DNA of 64,000 bases from Dysgonomonas sp. ZJ279 (GCF_011039205.1 NZ_JAAKEL010000012.1:1-64000), one strand, 5' to 3'. Numbered from the stretch's first letter, positions 41,178 to 50,762 are shown. Numbers and translations: made by a program. Notes: generated from the letters alone by a model not told the origin.

Positions 41178-43247
41178 ATGAAAATGTATAAAATTAGAAA
41201 CACATTCCTTTGGGCAATGATTTGTCTACTTTATCTACCGATTTCCCATGTGTCGGCACAAGACGCCGCAAAGGTTGATTTGCTGAGCCACTGGTGGAAA
41301 TTTAGTCCGTCAGCTCCGGCTCAGGGAACAATTGGAAAAGGTTCTAAAAGTGGAGAATTCGTTACAAAAGATCCTGTTGCAGGATTCACTGTGAAATTTA
41401 ATGTAAACCTCGAAAAGATTGAGGGTCAACAAAACATATTGGAAATTCCTGATGTTTTATCTGTACACCTACGCCGTGTAAGTCCTGACGTTCGCGACAG
41501 GCAAAACTATCCTGCATATAAAATGGCAGATGGCTCGTTACCCGTACTAGAGGCCAATATCAATCTATTTAGAAAAGAACCGGGTTCGCAAGGGAAAAAG
41601 ATGGAAATAGGCTTTCCTCTCGCCATGCTAAAAAACAGCTATGGGAAGCATGAAATTATATTGAATTTTACTGGTGCGCAATGGACAATATATGTAGATG
41701 GTGAACTGGTGGATAACGATTTTCCGATAGGCTATCCAAAGTGGGATTCGAAATCTGCGTGGTCTATTGATCCTAAATTTGTAGAAAATGCAGAAATATT
41801 TATGCCTGCAATAGTTCCGGAACGAGACTTATCGAAAAAGAGCGTTGATAAGCCACAAGTACAATATTGGACACCCGTAGGGCATAATTCATGGGTGGGT
41901 GATGTCGCTACAATTTACCATAACGGACGTTTTCATTTATTTTATTTGTATGACCGTAGGCATCATTCAAGCAAATTTGGCTGTGGAGGACATTATTTTG
42001 AACACTTATCGACCTCAGACTTTAAAACATGGACCGAACACGAACCGGCCACTCCTATCGAGGAGCAATGGGAAACGTTCGGAACGGGAACACCTTTTGT
42101 GGTGGATGACAAATTTTGTATTTCGTATGGTTTGCACACATCACGAATATATCCGGATGAAAAAACAATGTATCCTGCTCTGAAAGTATATTACGAAAAT
42201 TATGGTAAAACAGGGTTTTTCGACTATAATTCTTTTCCTACTGTACCTTCGGGAGCAACTTACTCTGTTAGTCAGGATGGGCTCTTTAATTTCAAGAAAA
42301 GCAAGAAAATAATACACTATAGCGAGAATCCTACTATTTATACCGATGCAGACGGAAAATTGACAATGCTGGCAAGCTTTCGTTCAAAAGGGATGTGGCA
42401 GTCCGATTCCCTTGACGGAGGTTGGTACTGTGTTAATCGGGATTTTCCTCCCGGAGGCGATTGTACATTTTATTTTCGCTGGGGAAAATTCGACTATATT
42501 ATCGGTGGTTTTGTCGATTTGTGGTCGAAACCAATTGAAAGTGCGAATACAGAATATAAAAGTGTATCGGCACAAGGTGAAGACTATTATAATGGGTTCA
42601 ATGTACCCGCTATCTCAGAAATTTCCGATGGACGTTTCATTATGTCAGCATGGTTGCCGGTACGTGGTTGGGGTGGTCCTCTCCTGATTCATGAAATGAT
42701 ACAGTTCCCCGATGGTCGGATCGGTACAAAATGGATGAAAGAACTTATTCCAGAGACAGGCAAAGCAAAAACCGTTACCCAACAGGTAAATGGAACTGTT
42801 TTTTATGATGCTATACCTGAATCTTTCATGCTTTCGTTCGATGTCTATCCAACAAAAAAGAATGGCGGGAAACTGGCTGTTTCATTTCTTCCGGATGAAG
42901 GTACAGACAAAGGATGTGAGTTTCAGCTACGATTGGATGATCTGGTTGCTCAATATAGCAATGCGTCATTTTCTCAATTCGCTGACCCTGAAAAATCGTT
43001 ACGACAAGGAGGGCAACCTCAAGAAGCACGTAATTATGCGATTGAAAAATTAGTCGGAGCAGATAAACCGTTTTCTGTTCGTATGGTTGTGAAATATACG
43101 GATAAGTTAGGGGGTGTCCTTATAGATTCCGAAATTGCGGAAAAACGAACTATGATAACTTATCGACCCGATTTATTTGTAAAAAAACTAATGTTCAAAT
43201 CAGATAATATTGACATCAAAAATGTGAATATTGCTCCTTTAAAATAG
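41178..43247 (+). CDS. Divergent GH32-like protein with N-terminal LamG-like domain
   Basis: A 689-residue secreted protein (signal ending VSAQDAA, about residue 27). The N-terminal 210 residues form a LamG/concanavalin-like module (YGKHEIILNFTGAQWTIYVD). The propeller starts NSWVGDVATIYHNGRFHLFY (Asp242 at the nucleophile position). By visual alignment to its neighbour, RDP has become ENP (IIHYSENPTIY) and the acid/base Glu of ECPD has become Asp (GGDCTFYFRWG). So two of three catalytic residues differ from canonical GH32; it may be a binding protein, an enzyme of altered mechanism or a different specificity. It ends the operon, before a strong terminator. Confidence 0.75.
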   Translation: MKMYKIRNTFLWAMICLLYLPISHVSAQDAAKVDLLSHWWKFSPSAPAQGTIGKGSKSGEFVTKDPVAGFTVKFNVNLEKIEGQQNILEIPDVLSVHLRRVSPDVRDRQNYPAYKMADGSLPVLEANINLFRKEPGSQGKKMEIGFPLAMLKNSYGKHEIILNFTGAQWTIYVDGELVDNDFPIGYPKWDSKSAWSIDPKFVENAEIFMPAIVPERDLSKKSVDKPQVQYWTPVGHNSWVGDVATIYHNGRFHLFYLYDRRHHSSKFGCGGHYFEHLSTSDFKTWTEHEPATPIEEQWETFGTGTPFVVDDKFCISYGLHTSRIYPDEKTMYPALKVYYENYGKTGFFDYNSFPTVPSGATYSVSQDGLFNFKKSKKIIHYSENPTIYTDADGKLTMLASFRSKGMWQSDSLDGGWYCVNRDFPPGGDCTFYFRWGKFDYIIGGFVDLWSKPIESANTEYKSVSAQGEDYYNGFNVPAISEISDGRFIMSAWLPVRGWGGPLLIHEMIQFPDGRIGTKWMKELIPETGKAKTVTQQVNGTVFYDAIPESFMLSFDVYPTKKNGGKLAVSFLPDEGTDKGCEFQLRLDDLVAQYSNASFSQFADPEKSLRQGGQPQEARNYAIEKLVGADKPFSVRMVVKYTDKLGGVLIDSEIAEKRTMITYRPDLFVKKLMFKSDNIDIKNVNIAPLK

Positions 43248-43256
43248 ATCATGAAA

Positions 43257-43296
43257 AATATTACCAAGTAAAAGATACATTTTACTTGGTAATATT
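43257..43296. terminator. Bidirectional terminator after PUL2
   Basis: Perfect 17-base inverted repeat, AATATTACCAAGTAAAA (43257-43273) and TTTTACTTGGTAATATT (43280-43296), 9 bases after the GH32-like stop and facing the convergent TlpA-like gene. Confidence 0.75.
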
Positions 43297-43370
43297 ATCT
43301 TGCTAAATAAATAGAAAAGTTATAGCGACTTACAAAGGCGATAGAAAATATCAATCCTATTCCTAGTTAA

Positions 43371-44933
43371 TTAGGGTAATAACTCTTCTATCATTTTGCG
43401 TATCTTATCCGATCCTGTATAACCAGTGACTTTATTTATCAACAGGCCTTCCTTATCGTAAAAAAGATAAGTTGGAATTGAATTAAAATCTAAACTGTCC
43501 ATAATATAAATCCATTCTTTCTGTGTCAGATAGTAATGCTCTCCTCCTATACCTTTAATTTTCTCTGCCCACCGCTTTTGGGGTGAAGACTCTGTTGTTA
43601 TATATACAAAAACAACATCTCTATCTTTCATCTCACTTTTAAGCGGTCTAATATCTTCTATCGTTTTCATACATGGACCACACCATGTTGCCCAAAAGTC
43701 AATTAGAACTACTTTACCTTTATATCTGGATACAATTGCCTCTAATAGTTTTTCATTATCAACAGGCGGATTTACATTAACAACGGTCTGATGTCTGTTC
43801 TTATCCAATGCTAGAATTTGTTTATTTTTGCGCAAAAGAATCTTTTCAATTTCTCCTCCTTTAAAATAACTATTAATATTTTTTGTCTGTTTGGTCGACA
43901 AAGGTCTCATTTCATCAATGAATTGACGAGAATAAGCGTTTGCAATAAGCACATCATAGAACAATCCGCTATCGAAACCAACCAACTCTCCCATTATTGC
44001 TTTCACTTCTATCAACCATTGGTCAATAGGTATTTCATCGATTTTAGGAATAGCCAAAGTATCATTTCTTAATATGAGTTGCATCAAACTTTGATACTTT
44101 TCGGTATATAAATATTGAGGATCATTCAAATTAAATTCTTTCAAGAAAACATAATATGATTTATCAGGATTTTGCGGAGTAAATGTTGTTGTATCTCCTT
44201 CAATCCTGGTATCGTTATATAAGCGACCCATTACATCATTGAACCAAAAAAGGTTGCCTACAGTATAAAAAAGATTAAAATTATCAATTAGTAAATTCTT
44301 CTCCATTTCTGAAATATCTCTGTCATTTTTCACAAGCCTTAGTCTATATCCCAGATCATAGTGCATGGCGAAGGGAACATATGTTTTCGGATCTTCAATA
44401 AAGTGATTTACACTATCTCGATTGATATATTTAGGATCAAACTCTGAAGTGGCCATACCAACAATTAAATTCCCCCAACGGTTAAAATTGTCATGTATAA
44501 AGTTAGGGCCACTTAACCTCTTTACTGTTGCCAGTCCATCATCGTCAAAAATAATTTCAAGTTTTGTTTCTTCATTAGGGGCTAAATTGACAATAAAAGA
44601 CATTTCCAAAAATGAACACTGTAAGGATCCAATAACATGAGATACTTCTATCGGAACCTCAAGAGAAAAACTATCATCGTCATTTAAGAGTATATTATAA
44701 TAATTGAGGCCAGAAGTAATAGGATCAGAAACCGCCAAAGTTAGCATCATATTATCCTTTCCTCCGCCTTTGTGAAGATTTGCGATTTTACCTGAAACTT
44801 TAGCTATTCCTGCCTCTATATTAGGCTCAGGCAATCGGTCTTTTGGAGAGGATGTGAAAGATAGAAATATGAAACAAGTTCCAATAATCATTATTAATTG
44901 GGGAATGTTCATTGCTATTCGTTTTTCATTCAT
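43371..44933 (-). CDS. TlpA-like thioredoxin-fold protein
   Basis: About 520 residues. The ATG at 44933 is preferred because it gives a signal-type N-terminus (IPQLIMIIGTCFIFLSFTSS); the upstream 18 codons lack support. The N-terminal 350 residues are the beta-rich and helical region common to Bacteroidetes TlpA/DUF4369-type proteins. The C-terminal thioredoxin domain (about 380-520) has KVVLIDFWATWCGPCMKTIE with a CGPC active site and the cis-Pro in FNSIPTYLFYD. It probably reduces or maintains disulphides or haem-ligation thiols in the periplasm, anchored to the inner membrane or free. Single-gene unit, convergent with PUL2. Confidence 0.85.
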   Translation of the reverse strand: MNEKRIAMNIPQLIMIIGTCFIFLSFTSSPKDRLPEPNIEAGIAKVSGKIANLHKGGGKDNMMLTLAVSDPITSGLNYYNILLNDDDSFSLEVPIEVSHVIGSLQCSFLEMSFIVNLAPNEETKLEIIFDDDGLATVKRLSGPNFIHDNFNRWGNLIVGMATSEFDPKYINRDSVNHFIEDPKTYVPFAMHYDLGYRLRLVKNDRDISEMEKNLLIDNFNLFYTVGNLFWFNDVMGRLYNDTRIEGDTTTFTPQNPDKSYYVFLKEFNLNDPQYLYTEKYQSLMQLILRNDTLAIPKIDEIPIDQWLIEVKAIMGELVGFDSGLFYDVLIANAYSRQFIDEMRPLSTKQTKNINSYFKGGEIEKILLRKNKQILALDKNRHQTVVNVNPPVDNEKLLEAIVSRYKGKVVLIDFWATWCGPCMKTIEDIRPLKSEMKDRDVVFVYITTESSPQKRWAEKIKGIGGEHYYLTQKEWIYIMDSLDFNSIPTYLFYDKEGLLINKVTGYTGSDKIRKMIEELLP

Positions 44934-45128
44934 AAAATTTATAGGTATTAAATAAATGGTCAATAATTGTTTTAACAAAAATAACATTAATTAAAAGCAT
45001 ATTATAATAATAAGAGACATAAATGAGTACAATAATATCACAGCTAAACGAGCTACTTTTACTTTTTTCGCCTCGTACTGCCCGATCTTTCTTAAATTTT
45101 ATACTTTTTACAATAATTATATACCGTT

Positions 45129-47144
45129 CTATAAATCATTATCCTTAATTCCTCTAAGTTGTTGTGCAATCTGATAATGCTTATCCGACATCTCAAGATT
45201 GCCTATAGCCGCATAAGCTTCAGCTAAATACTCATGACAAGCAGCATGGCGGGGTTTCTGTTGAGAAGCTTTACCCAAATCAGTAAGCGCCAATTCTGGC
45301 TCATCGATTTTAAGCTTATTCTTCCCTCTGTTGTATAATGCCTTAAAAGATAAAGGACTCAATTCTACGGCTCGGTTAAAACATTTCAACGACTCATGGT
45401 AGTCCTCCTGATCATAATAGGTAACACCTTTTCTAACCCAAGCATCCAAATAAGTAGGATCTAAATCCAGTGCTTTATTAAAGTTTGCTTGTGCTGCACG
45501 ATAATCTTTATAGGCAACAATACATTCATTACCCATCAGATAATATTCCTTGGCATATTTCTTTAACGTTTCAGTTTGTTCGTATAGCTTATTCTTTAAA
45601 TTTGTATTTTTTGTTTTAAGACCATTTATGACATTGAGTTTCTTTCTAATATATCTTTGTTGCAATGGTTTTTCAATGTCGTAACGGGCATGAATAGCTT
45701 TAAAGAAATGAGTTAAGAAATCCTCAAAATTCCCTTCATCAAATTGCTGTATTGCTTCCTTGTAAAGATAGTCGGCATCAGATTCTTTCAAAGCTTTATT
45801 GATTAATTGCTGATTGTTGAACTGCTTGCTGAAATCAACAATTTCAGGTCGGATAAATACGTCTGTCCGGCTCATGTTTTTTTTAAGTACAAGCCCGTCT
45901 AATGAAGTACATCTGCTTAAGGCAACATAGGCCTGTCCTCCAGCAAACACTCCCCCACTGAAGTCCACAATCACATTATTGAAGGTAAGACCCTGACTTT
46001 TATGTATGGTTATTGCCCATGCCGCTTTCAATGGCAGTTGCGTATATGTACCTATAATTTCCTCTTCTATCTTTTTTTCCTGTTCATTATACTTGTATCT
46101 GTAGTTTCGCCATGTTTCTTGCTCTACTTTCACGACTATTCCATCTTCTTTCAGAACATATACATTCTCTTCTTCATCTATTCCTGATATAATACCTAGC
46201 GTACCATTAACCCAGCGACGAGGCCATTGCAAGTCATTACGGATAAACATGACTTGTGCGTGTTCTTTTAATACCAACTCCTGAGCAGTAGGCAGTGATG
46301 ATTCAGGGAAATCTCCGTCTTTGATACCATAACTGATAAATTCAAAGGTATCGAGCTCAGCCATTTTCTTCTCATTAATATAATCGACATTATCACGCTT
46401 GGTAGCCAGGGTAATATACATGTCTTCTTCTCTGGGATTGAATCCCGGATTTACACGCTTATTGAGCAGAGTAAGATCATTGCTGTTTGACTTCCCATTT
46501 CTAATGTTATTCAGAATGGAGATAAATATTTCATCTGTTTGGCGATAGATTTTTGTAAACTCTATTGGAACAAGGTTTATTTCACGGAAAACATTAGCCG
46601 AGAAGAAAAAAGCATTTGTGTAGAACTTATTGATTATCTCTCTTATATCGGGAGTAACAACAGGTTCAAGTTGAAAAACATCACCGACACAAACCAGCTG
46701 CTTACCTCCGAAGGGGATACGCATATTATTTGAATAAACGCGAAGAATTCTGTCTATACAATCTATTGTATCAGCTCTCACCATCGATATTTCATCAATT
46801 ATAATCAGTTCCACTTCTTGTATAATCTTCCGATGTTCTTTCCTGTATTTGAAGAACTCGAAGATACGTCCATTAATGAGGCTTAAATCTGCGTCATCTG
46901 GAGCTATTGGTCTGAAAGGTAGCTTGAAAAACGAATGCAAAGTTGTTCCTCCTGCATTTATTGCTGCTATACCCGTAGGAGCCAAAACAACATACTTTTT
47001 CTCTGTTGTTTGACAGAGATGCTTCAGAAAAGTAGATTTACCTGTACCCGCCTTTCCCGTGAGAAAGACAGACTGACTGCTCCGTTCAATCAGGTCAAGA
47101 GCATTTTTGAATTCTTTATTGGATGTATCTATTGATGAAGTCAT
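45129..47144 (-). CDS. Pif1/RecD-like helicase with C-terminal TPR domain
   Basis: A 671-residue SF1B helicase. The N-terminal half carries Walker A (GKAGTGKSTFLKHL, about 29-42), Walker B (LIIIDEISMVRADTIDCI), motif III-like FGGKQLVCVGDVFQLEPVVT and motif VI region AWAITIHKSQGLTFNNVIVD plus YVALSRCTSLDGLVL. The C-terminal 190 residues are helical with TPR motifs (YKDYRAAQANFNKALDLDPT, EDYHESLKCFNRAVELSPLS). The Pif1-like core unwinds DNA 5' to 3'; the TPR tail probably recruits a partner protein. Such helicase-TPR fusions are common in Bacteroidetes. Monocistronic, divergent from the T6SS region. Confidence 0.88.
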   Translation of the reverse strand: MTSSIDTSNKEFKNALDLIERSSQSVFLTGKAGTGKSTFLKHLCQTTEKKYVVLAPTGIAAINAGGTTLHSFFKLPFRPIAPDDADLSLINGRIFEFFKYRKEHRKIIQEVELIIIDEISMVRADTIDCIDRILRVYSNNMRIPFGGKQLVCVGDVFQLEPVVTPDIREIINKFYTNAFFFSANVFREINLVPIEFTKIYRQTDEIFISILNNIRNGKSNSNDLTLLNKRVNPGFNPREEDMYITLATKRDNVDYINEKKMAELDTFEFISYGIKDGDFPESSLPTAQELVLKEHAQVMFIRNDLQWPRRWVNGTLGIISGIDEEENVYVLKEDGIVVKVEQETWRNYRYKYNEQEKKIEEEIIGTYTQLPLKAAWAITIHKSQGLTFNNVIVDFSGGVFAGGQAYVALSRCTSLDGLVLKKNMSRTDVFIRPEIVDFSKQFNNQQLINKALKESDADYLYKEAIQQFDEGNFEDFLTHFFKAIHARYDIEKPLQQRYIRKKLNVINGLKTKNTNLKNKLYEQTETLKKYAKEYYLMGNECIVAYKDYRAAQANFNKALDLDPTYLDAWVRKGVTYYDQEDYHESLKCFNRAVELSPLSFKALYNRGKNKLKIDEPELALTDLGKASQQKPRHAACHEYLAEAYAAIGNLEMSDKHYQIAQQLRGIKDNDL

Positions 47145-48290
47145 AACTAAAAAACAAAAGTAAGCTTTTTATACAATTATTTGAGCCTTGTATGGCTTTC
47201 TTTAAGTTCTCTTATAGTTGTATAAATAATTTATAGCTCCTTTTCGATAAAACACGAAAATTTCATTCTTAGCTCAAAAATTCGCCTGATAAATTCATGT
47301 CAATTCCGAGGTTTAGAACAATGTCGATTGTTCTAAAGTAAACATCCATTCTTTTTTTATATTACACTGCAGTTTGTGTAATCGCTAGTGTTTACGACAT
47401 AGGTTTATTTACAGTAAAAGCATGGCAATTTTAATCATCAAAATAGTATTTTAATTGACAAGTTCTTTAATATAATAATACTAATGAAATCAGCATATAA
47501 TTAAAATCAATATTAAAAATTTGAATATATTATTTATTTTTACAGTTACATAATAATAAATAGATGTTAGAGCTATGTGATATTAATAATATTATTAATA
47601 TATTGTATTTATGATAATTAACAGATATTTTTTATATTAATGTGAAATATATGTTAAGTCTTATTATATTTTAAATTTAGCAAAAAAGACAATCATATTC
47701 AATAACACATCACTAAAAAAAACAAATTACTAACATATTCCACATACAAATGAAAATTAAATAAATAAATTTCCATATTACTATCCATATCATCACAAAT
47801 AGAGGTTAATTAGTAATTAAATTAAATATAAAATCCATATAAATATATATTAACCAAATTTAACCTTTCAAACAAACACCTATTAATCAACTATATAAAT
47901 TAAAATACAAAAAGAATTTAATCTTTTTACTCTATATCCTATTGCCTGTTATTTTTAACATACCTATATTCGCAAACGCAACACGTATTTAAAAACTCTT
48001 TATAACACGAGACAACTTTACGTATTTAAAATCCTTACATTAATAACTTTATGAGCATACAATAAATTTAGCTAGGATCACCTAAACATCAGACAACTAA
48101 TATTCAACAAATAAATTTAACATTAATCAAAAACTATAAAAAAGGAGACAATGTATTGAGTTATCATTTCGAATACTTAACAACAAAAACAAGACTTAAA
48201 ACATACCACTCCAAATCTAAATTTATATTAAAATTAATTAAGCCTGATATACTCTATCGGGGAATACCAACACTTTAAAATTATAAAATT
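47145..48290. other. Long AT-rich leader upstream of the T6SS operon
   Basis: 1146 bases, more than 75% AT by eye, without a credible gene. It contains two palindromes near the helicase end (47312-47337 and ATTACAC/GTGTAAT at 47361-47382) and GC-poor sequence onwards to tssD. I found no TAnnTTTG on the plus strand. The length suggests a regulated promoter with a long leader. Confidence 0.5.
47312..47337. promoter_or_regulatory. Perfect inverted repeat upstream of T6SS
   Basis: TTTAGAACAAT (47312-47322) and ATTGTTCTAAA (47327-47337) with a GTCG loop. It could be an operator or a hairpin. A second short inverted repeat follows 24 bases on. No clear T-run except CTTTTTTT about 13 bases downstream on the plus strand. 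Confidence 0.45.
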
Positions 48291-48686
48291 ATGGCATTTC
48301 GTGCAACATTAAATTTTGGGGGCAAAGAGTTTGACGTCCTTGATTGCAGCTACAAACTAAGCAGAGATATCGACTCTAAAGGACGTCCTGCATCTAACAT
48401 CTACGGAGGCATTATTAAGGTACATGTGGAGTCAACAGAAGACACATCTATCTTAGAAGGTCTAGTAGCTCAATTTAAACCCAATTCGGGAAGTATCACC
48501 TTCAAAAAAGGTGACGAAGAAGCTAAAATGAAAGAGCTTACATGGGAGAATGGTTACATTGTTTCTTTCGAAGAAAATATCGATGTAGTTGGTTCAAAAC
48601 CAATGACTCTTACATTTGAGGTTTCTGCTCAGGTGTTAAAAATTGGTGGCGCACAGTTTGAACAAAACTGGCCATTAAATAACTAA
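48291..48686 (+). CDS. tssD: T6SS tube protein TssD (Hcp-like)
   Basis: A 131-residue Hcp-like protein of the Bacteroidetes (subtype iii) T6SS. Landmarks: MAFRATLNFGGKEFDVLDCS, DIDSKGRPASNIYGGIIKVH, SGSITFKKGDEEAKMKELTW and the C-terminal FEQNWPLNN. It forms the hexameric rings of the expelled inner tube. As the first gene, it has the best conserved sequence of the five tssD copies here, so it is most likely the main structural tube protein. It is followed by a 184-base structured spacer, fitting a high, separately processed transcript. Confidence 0.92.
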   Translation: MAFRATLNFGGKEFDVLDCSYKLSRDIDSKGRPASNIYGGIIKVHVESTEDTSILEGLVAQFKPNSGSITFKKGDEEAKMKELTWENGYIVSFEENIDVVGSKPMTLTFEVSAQVLKIGGAQFEQNWPLNN

Positions 48687-48694
48687 AAGTAGAA

Positions 48695-48837
48695 CAGAAG
48701 CGGAGTGGATGTCCCACTTCCCGCAAAAGTTGTTGAGATACCGCTCCGTTCTGCTCTCTGTTAACTATTTCCGAACAGACAAAGAATATTGATGCTTAAA
48801 GAAAGTATCAACTGTTTTTTGTATCTGTTCCGGAAAT
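48695..48837 (+). other. Two extended hairpins between tssD and tssB
   Basis: First hairpin: CAGAAGCGGAG (48695-48705) with CTCCGTTCTG (48744-48753), one bulged G. Second: ATTTCCGAACAGA (48767-48779) with TCTGTTCCGGAAAT (48824-48837), one bulge, with an inner TTGAT-CTT/AAG-ATCAA stem. Possible transcript attenuator or processing element giving more tssD than downstream mRNA. Confidence 0.6.
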
Positions 48838-48870
48838 ATTATTCAAAGATAATCATTAAATTAAAGATAT

Positions 48871-49332
48871 ATGATAAATAATTATGAAATTGGTGGTAAT
48901 GAGGTCAAGATAGATGCCTCTGAAGCCATTTCCGCAATCCCTGAAAACAGGACAATGCTTGTCGAAAAACTGACATCTGATGAACCTATTAATCCAGCTG
49001 CTGTAACAGGATTAACATCTATAGAACAAGTTTTCTCTCATTATAAACCAGAAACTGATATAGAATTTCAAAATGCAGATGGACAACCGGTAAATGAAAC
49101 CTTTCGTTTTGCCAGTGTAGGAGACTTTTCTGTAAAAAATATGACTGCCCAAAGTCCTTTCCTAAAAGGAGTAAGCACAGAGAAAGATTTCTATGATAAC
49201 CTTACGAAACAACTACGTTCGAATAAGGTATTGCAAAGAGCGTTGGAGAACCCTGAAGCAAAAGCTGCTTTTGTAGCTGCTTTACAAGGTGTATTGGCAG
49301 AAATGGATGAGGTTGAAAATATATCAATATAA
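48871..49332 (+). CDS. tssB: T6SS contractile sheath small subunit TssB
   Basis: A 153-residue TssB (VipA) of subtype iii. The sequence DIEFQNADGQPVNETFRFAS, VGDFSVKNMTAQSPFLKGVS, KQLRSNKVLQRALENPEAKA matches the TssB fold: conserved phosphate-like QPV segment, FSV strand and C-terminal helix that inserts into TssC. With TssC it forms the contractile sheath. It lies 13 bases ahead of tssC, so the two are translated together. Confidence 0.9.
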   Translation: MINNYEIGGNEVKIDASEAISAIPENRTMLVEKLTSDEPINPAAVTGLTSIEQVFSHYKPETDIEFQNADGQPVNETFRFASVGDFSVKNMTAQSPFLKGVSTEKDFYDNLTKQLRSNKVLQRALENPEAKAAFVAALQGVLAEMDEVENISI

Positions 49333-49345
49333 AAGATAAATTATA

Positions 49346-50719
49346 ATGGCAGAGAAAGAAGCAGTGCAACAAGATGTTGCCGAAAAAGTAAAAGCGACCA
49401 AAAAGGCGAGTTCTATTGAATCGCTGGATCAGGCAATAAATACATTAGCGAAATTTGGTGGATTCAACTTCCTTGAATCGGCTGTGGACGGTATTGCAGC
49501 AATGAGTCCTGAGCGCAAAGCCAGAAAGAGAGCATTCTTAATAGAGGAAGGTAGCAAAGCACAGAGAGCTGATTTACGTAACAATATAAATCTATGGCTT
49601 GACATGCTGGCATCTTCGGCAACAATCAGCGAAATGCTTGACAAATCGCAAGAAAAATCAACAGCGGTATCACAATTACTAGCAGAAAATCAATTAGCTG
49701 CTGTAGAATCGGTAAAAGATTTAGAACAGTCTTATCGCAATGTGATGCTATTTTACAAAAATACAGAGTCTGATAAATTAACCAATATCACGATCGTAAA
49801 TGCTTCACCAGAGCAAGTTACCGATCTGGACAATTCGCGTTTTATTGACTATGTGGCTAACGAATTGAAACAGAATTACGATAAGCTGGATCTACGCAAC
49901 AACTATTCACTGTTAGTTGTCCCAGGTTATTTAGGTGGTGCGAAAGTTATTGATAAATGGTCAAAAATTGCATACGATAACAAAGCTCAACTATATACCG
50001 ATTTTATGGATCTGGACAAACCCGATGATGTAGTCGATATGTTCTTTAATGCCGGACTAGCATCGGGTGAAGCTTATAAAGCAAATACTTGCTTGGCTTG
50101 TAACTGGCTAATCGGTAGAGGTAAATATAACGAACTGGGAGAAGAAGAAGATCTGCGTGTGTCTCCTGCTGCTGCACTTGCTGGAAAAGTATACGGAACA
50201 CTAATGTCTCAGATTACTGCCGGAAAAAAACATGGTGGTATCAATGAAGTGGACAGCGTGGTATTCCCTTTAAAGAAAAGCGAAATATCTCAATTAGACA
50301 AAATGGGATTAATCCCGATGGTAAACGAGTATGGCAAAGTAATGGCATTCTCAGGAAAAACATTATTCAATGGAGATAACCTAGGGTTACAAACTTATTC
50401 GGTAGTTCGTGTATTCGACTATATCATGAAAGTTTTATTCGATTTCTTAAACCGCAGAGCATTTGAGAACTGGAGCGGAAAGACTGAAAGAGACCTTAGA
50501 AGCCAAATTATCAAATTCTTGGATGGTGTACAAGGCCCAGACCGTTTGATCGAAAAATTCAAGATAGTTCGTTTCGAGCGTGATCCTAACCAAAAAGATC
50601 GTATTTATCTTGATCTTCATATAACTCCTTATTTCCCAGCTAAAAGTTTTGTTATCAAGATGGACGGAACAAAAGGCGAAGATGAAAATGCATGGAATAC
50701 AGAGGTTGAACAACAATAA
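49346..50719 (+). CDS. tssC: T6SS contractile sheath large subunit TssC
   Basis: A 457-residue TssC (VipB; DUF5458-type in Bacteroidetes). Highlights are ERKARKRAFLIEEGSKAQRA, NNYSLLVVPGYLGGAKVIDK, the strongly conserved ANTCLACNWLIGRGKYNELG and AGKVYGTLMSQITAGKKHGG, and ITPYFPAKSFVIKMDG near the C-terminus, where sheath handshaking strands lie. Length fits the family. It ends 64 bases before the second tssD, with a hairpin in the gap. Confidence 0.92.
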   Translation: MAEKEAVQQDVAEKVKATKKASSIESLDQAINTLAKFGGFNFLESAVDGIAAMSPERKARKRAFLIEEGSKAQRADLRNNINLWLDMLASSATISEMLDKSQEKSTAVSQLLAENQLAAVESVKDLEQSYRNVMLFYKNTESDKLTNITIVNASPEQVTDLDNSRFIDYVANELKQNYDKLDLRNNYSLLVVPGYLGGAKVIDKWSKIAYDNKAQLYTDFMDLDKPDDVVDMFFNAGLASGEAYKANTCLACNWLIGRGKYNELGEEEDLRVSPAAALAGKVYGTLMSQITAGKKHGGINEVDSVVFPLKKSEISQLDKMGLIPMVNEYGKVMAFSGKTLFNGDNLGLQTYSVVRVFDYIMKVLFDFLNRRAFENWSGKTERDLRSQIIKFLDGVQGPDRLIEKFKIVRFERDPNQKDRIYLDLHITPYFPAKSFVIKMDGTKGEDENAWNTEVEQQ

Positions 50720-50730
50720 GAAGCATTGAG

Positions 50731-50762
50731 GGACTAAAACTTCCTTGATGGAGTTTTAGTCC
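50731..50762 (+). other. Hairpin between tssC and tssD2
   Basis: GGACTAAAAC (50731-50740) and GTTTTAGTCC (50753-50762), a perfect 10-pair stem. No T-run follows, so it is more likely an mRNA stabiliser or processing site than a terminator. Confidence 0.55.

Noticed and set aside
40677-43053. ORFs in other frames inside the two GH32-like genes
   Set aside because: Shadows of long frames with signal peptides and propeller motifs.
41178-43247. Second GH32-like protein as a plain, canonical beta-fructosidase
   Set aside because: NDPNG, RDP and ECPD are all altered; function cannot be assumed from fold.
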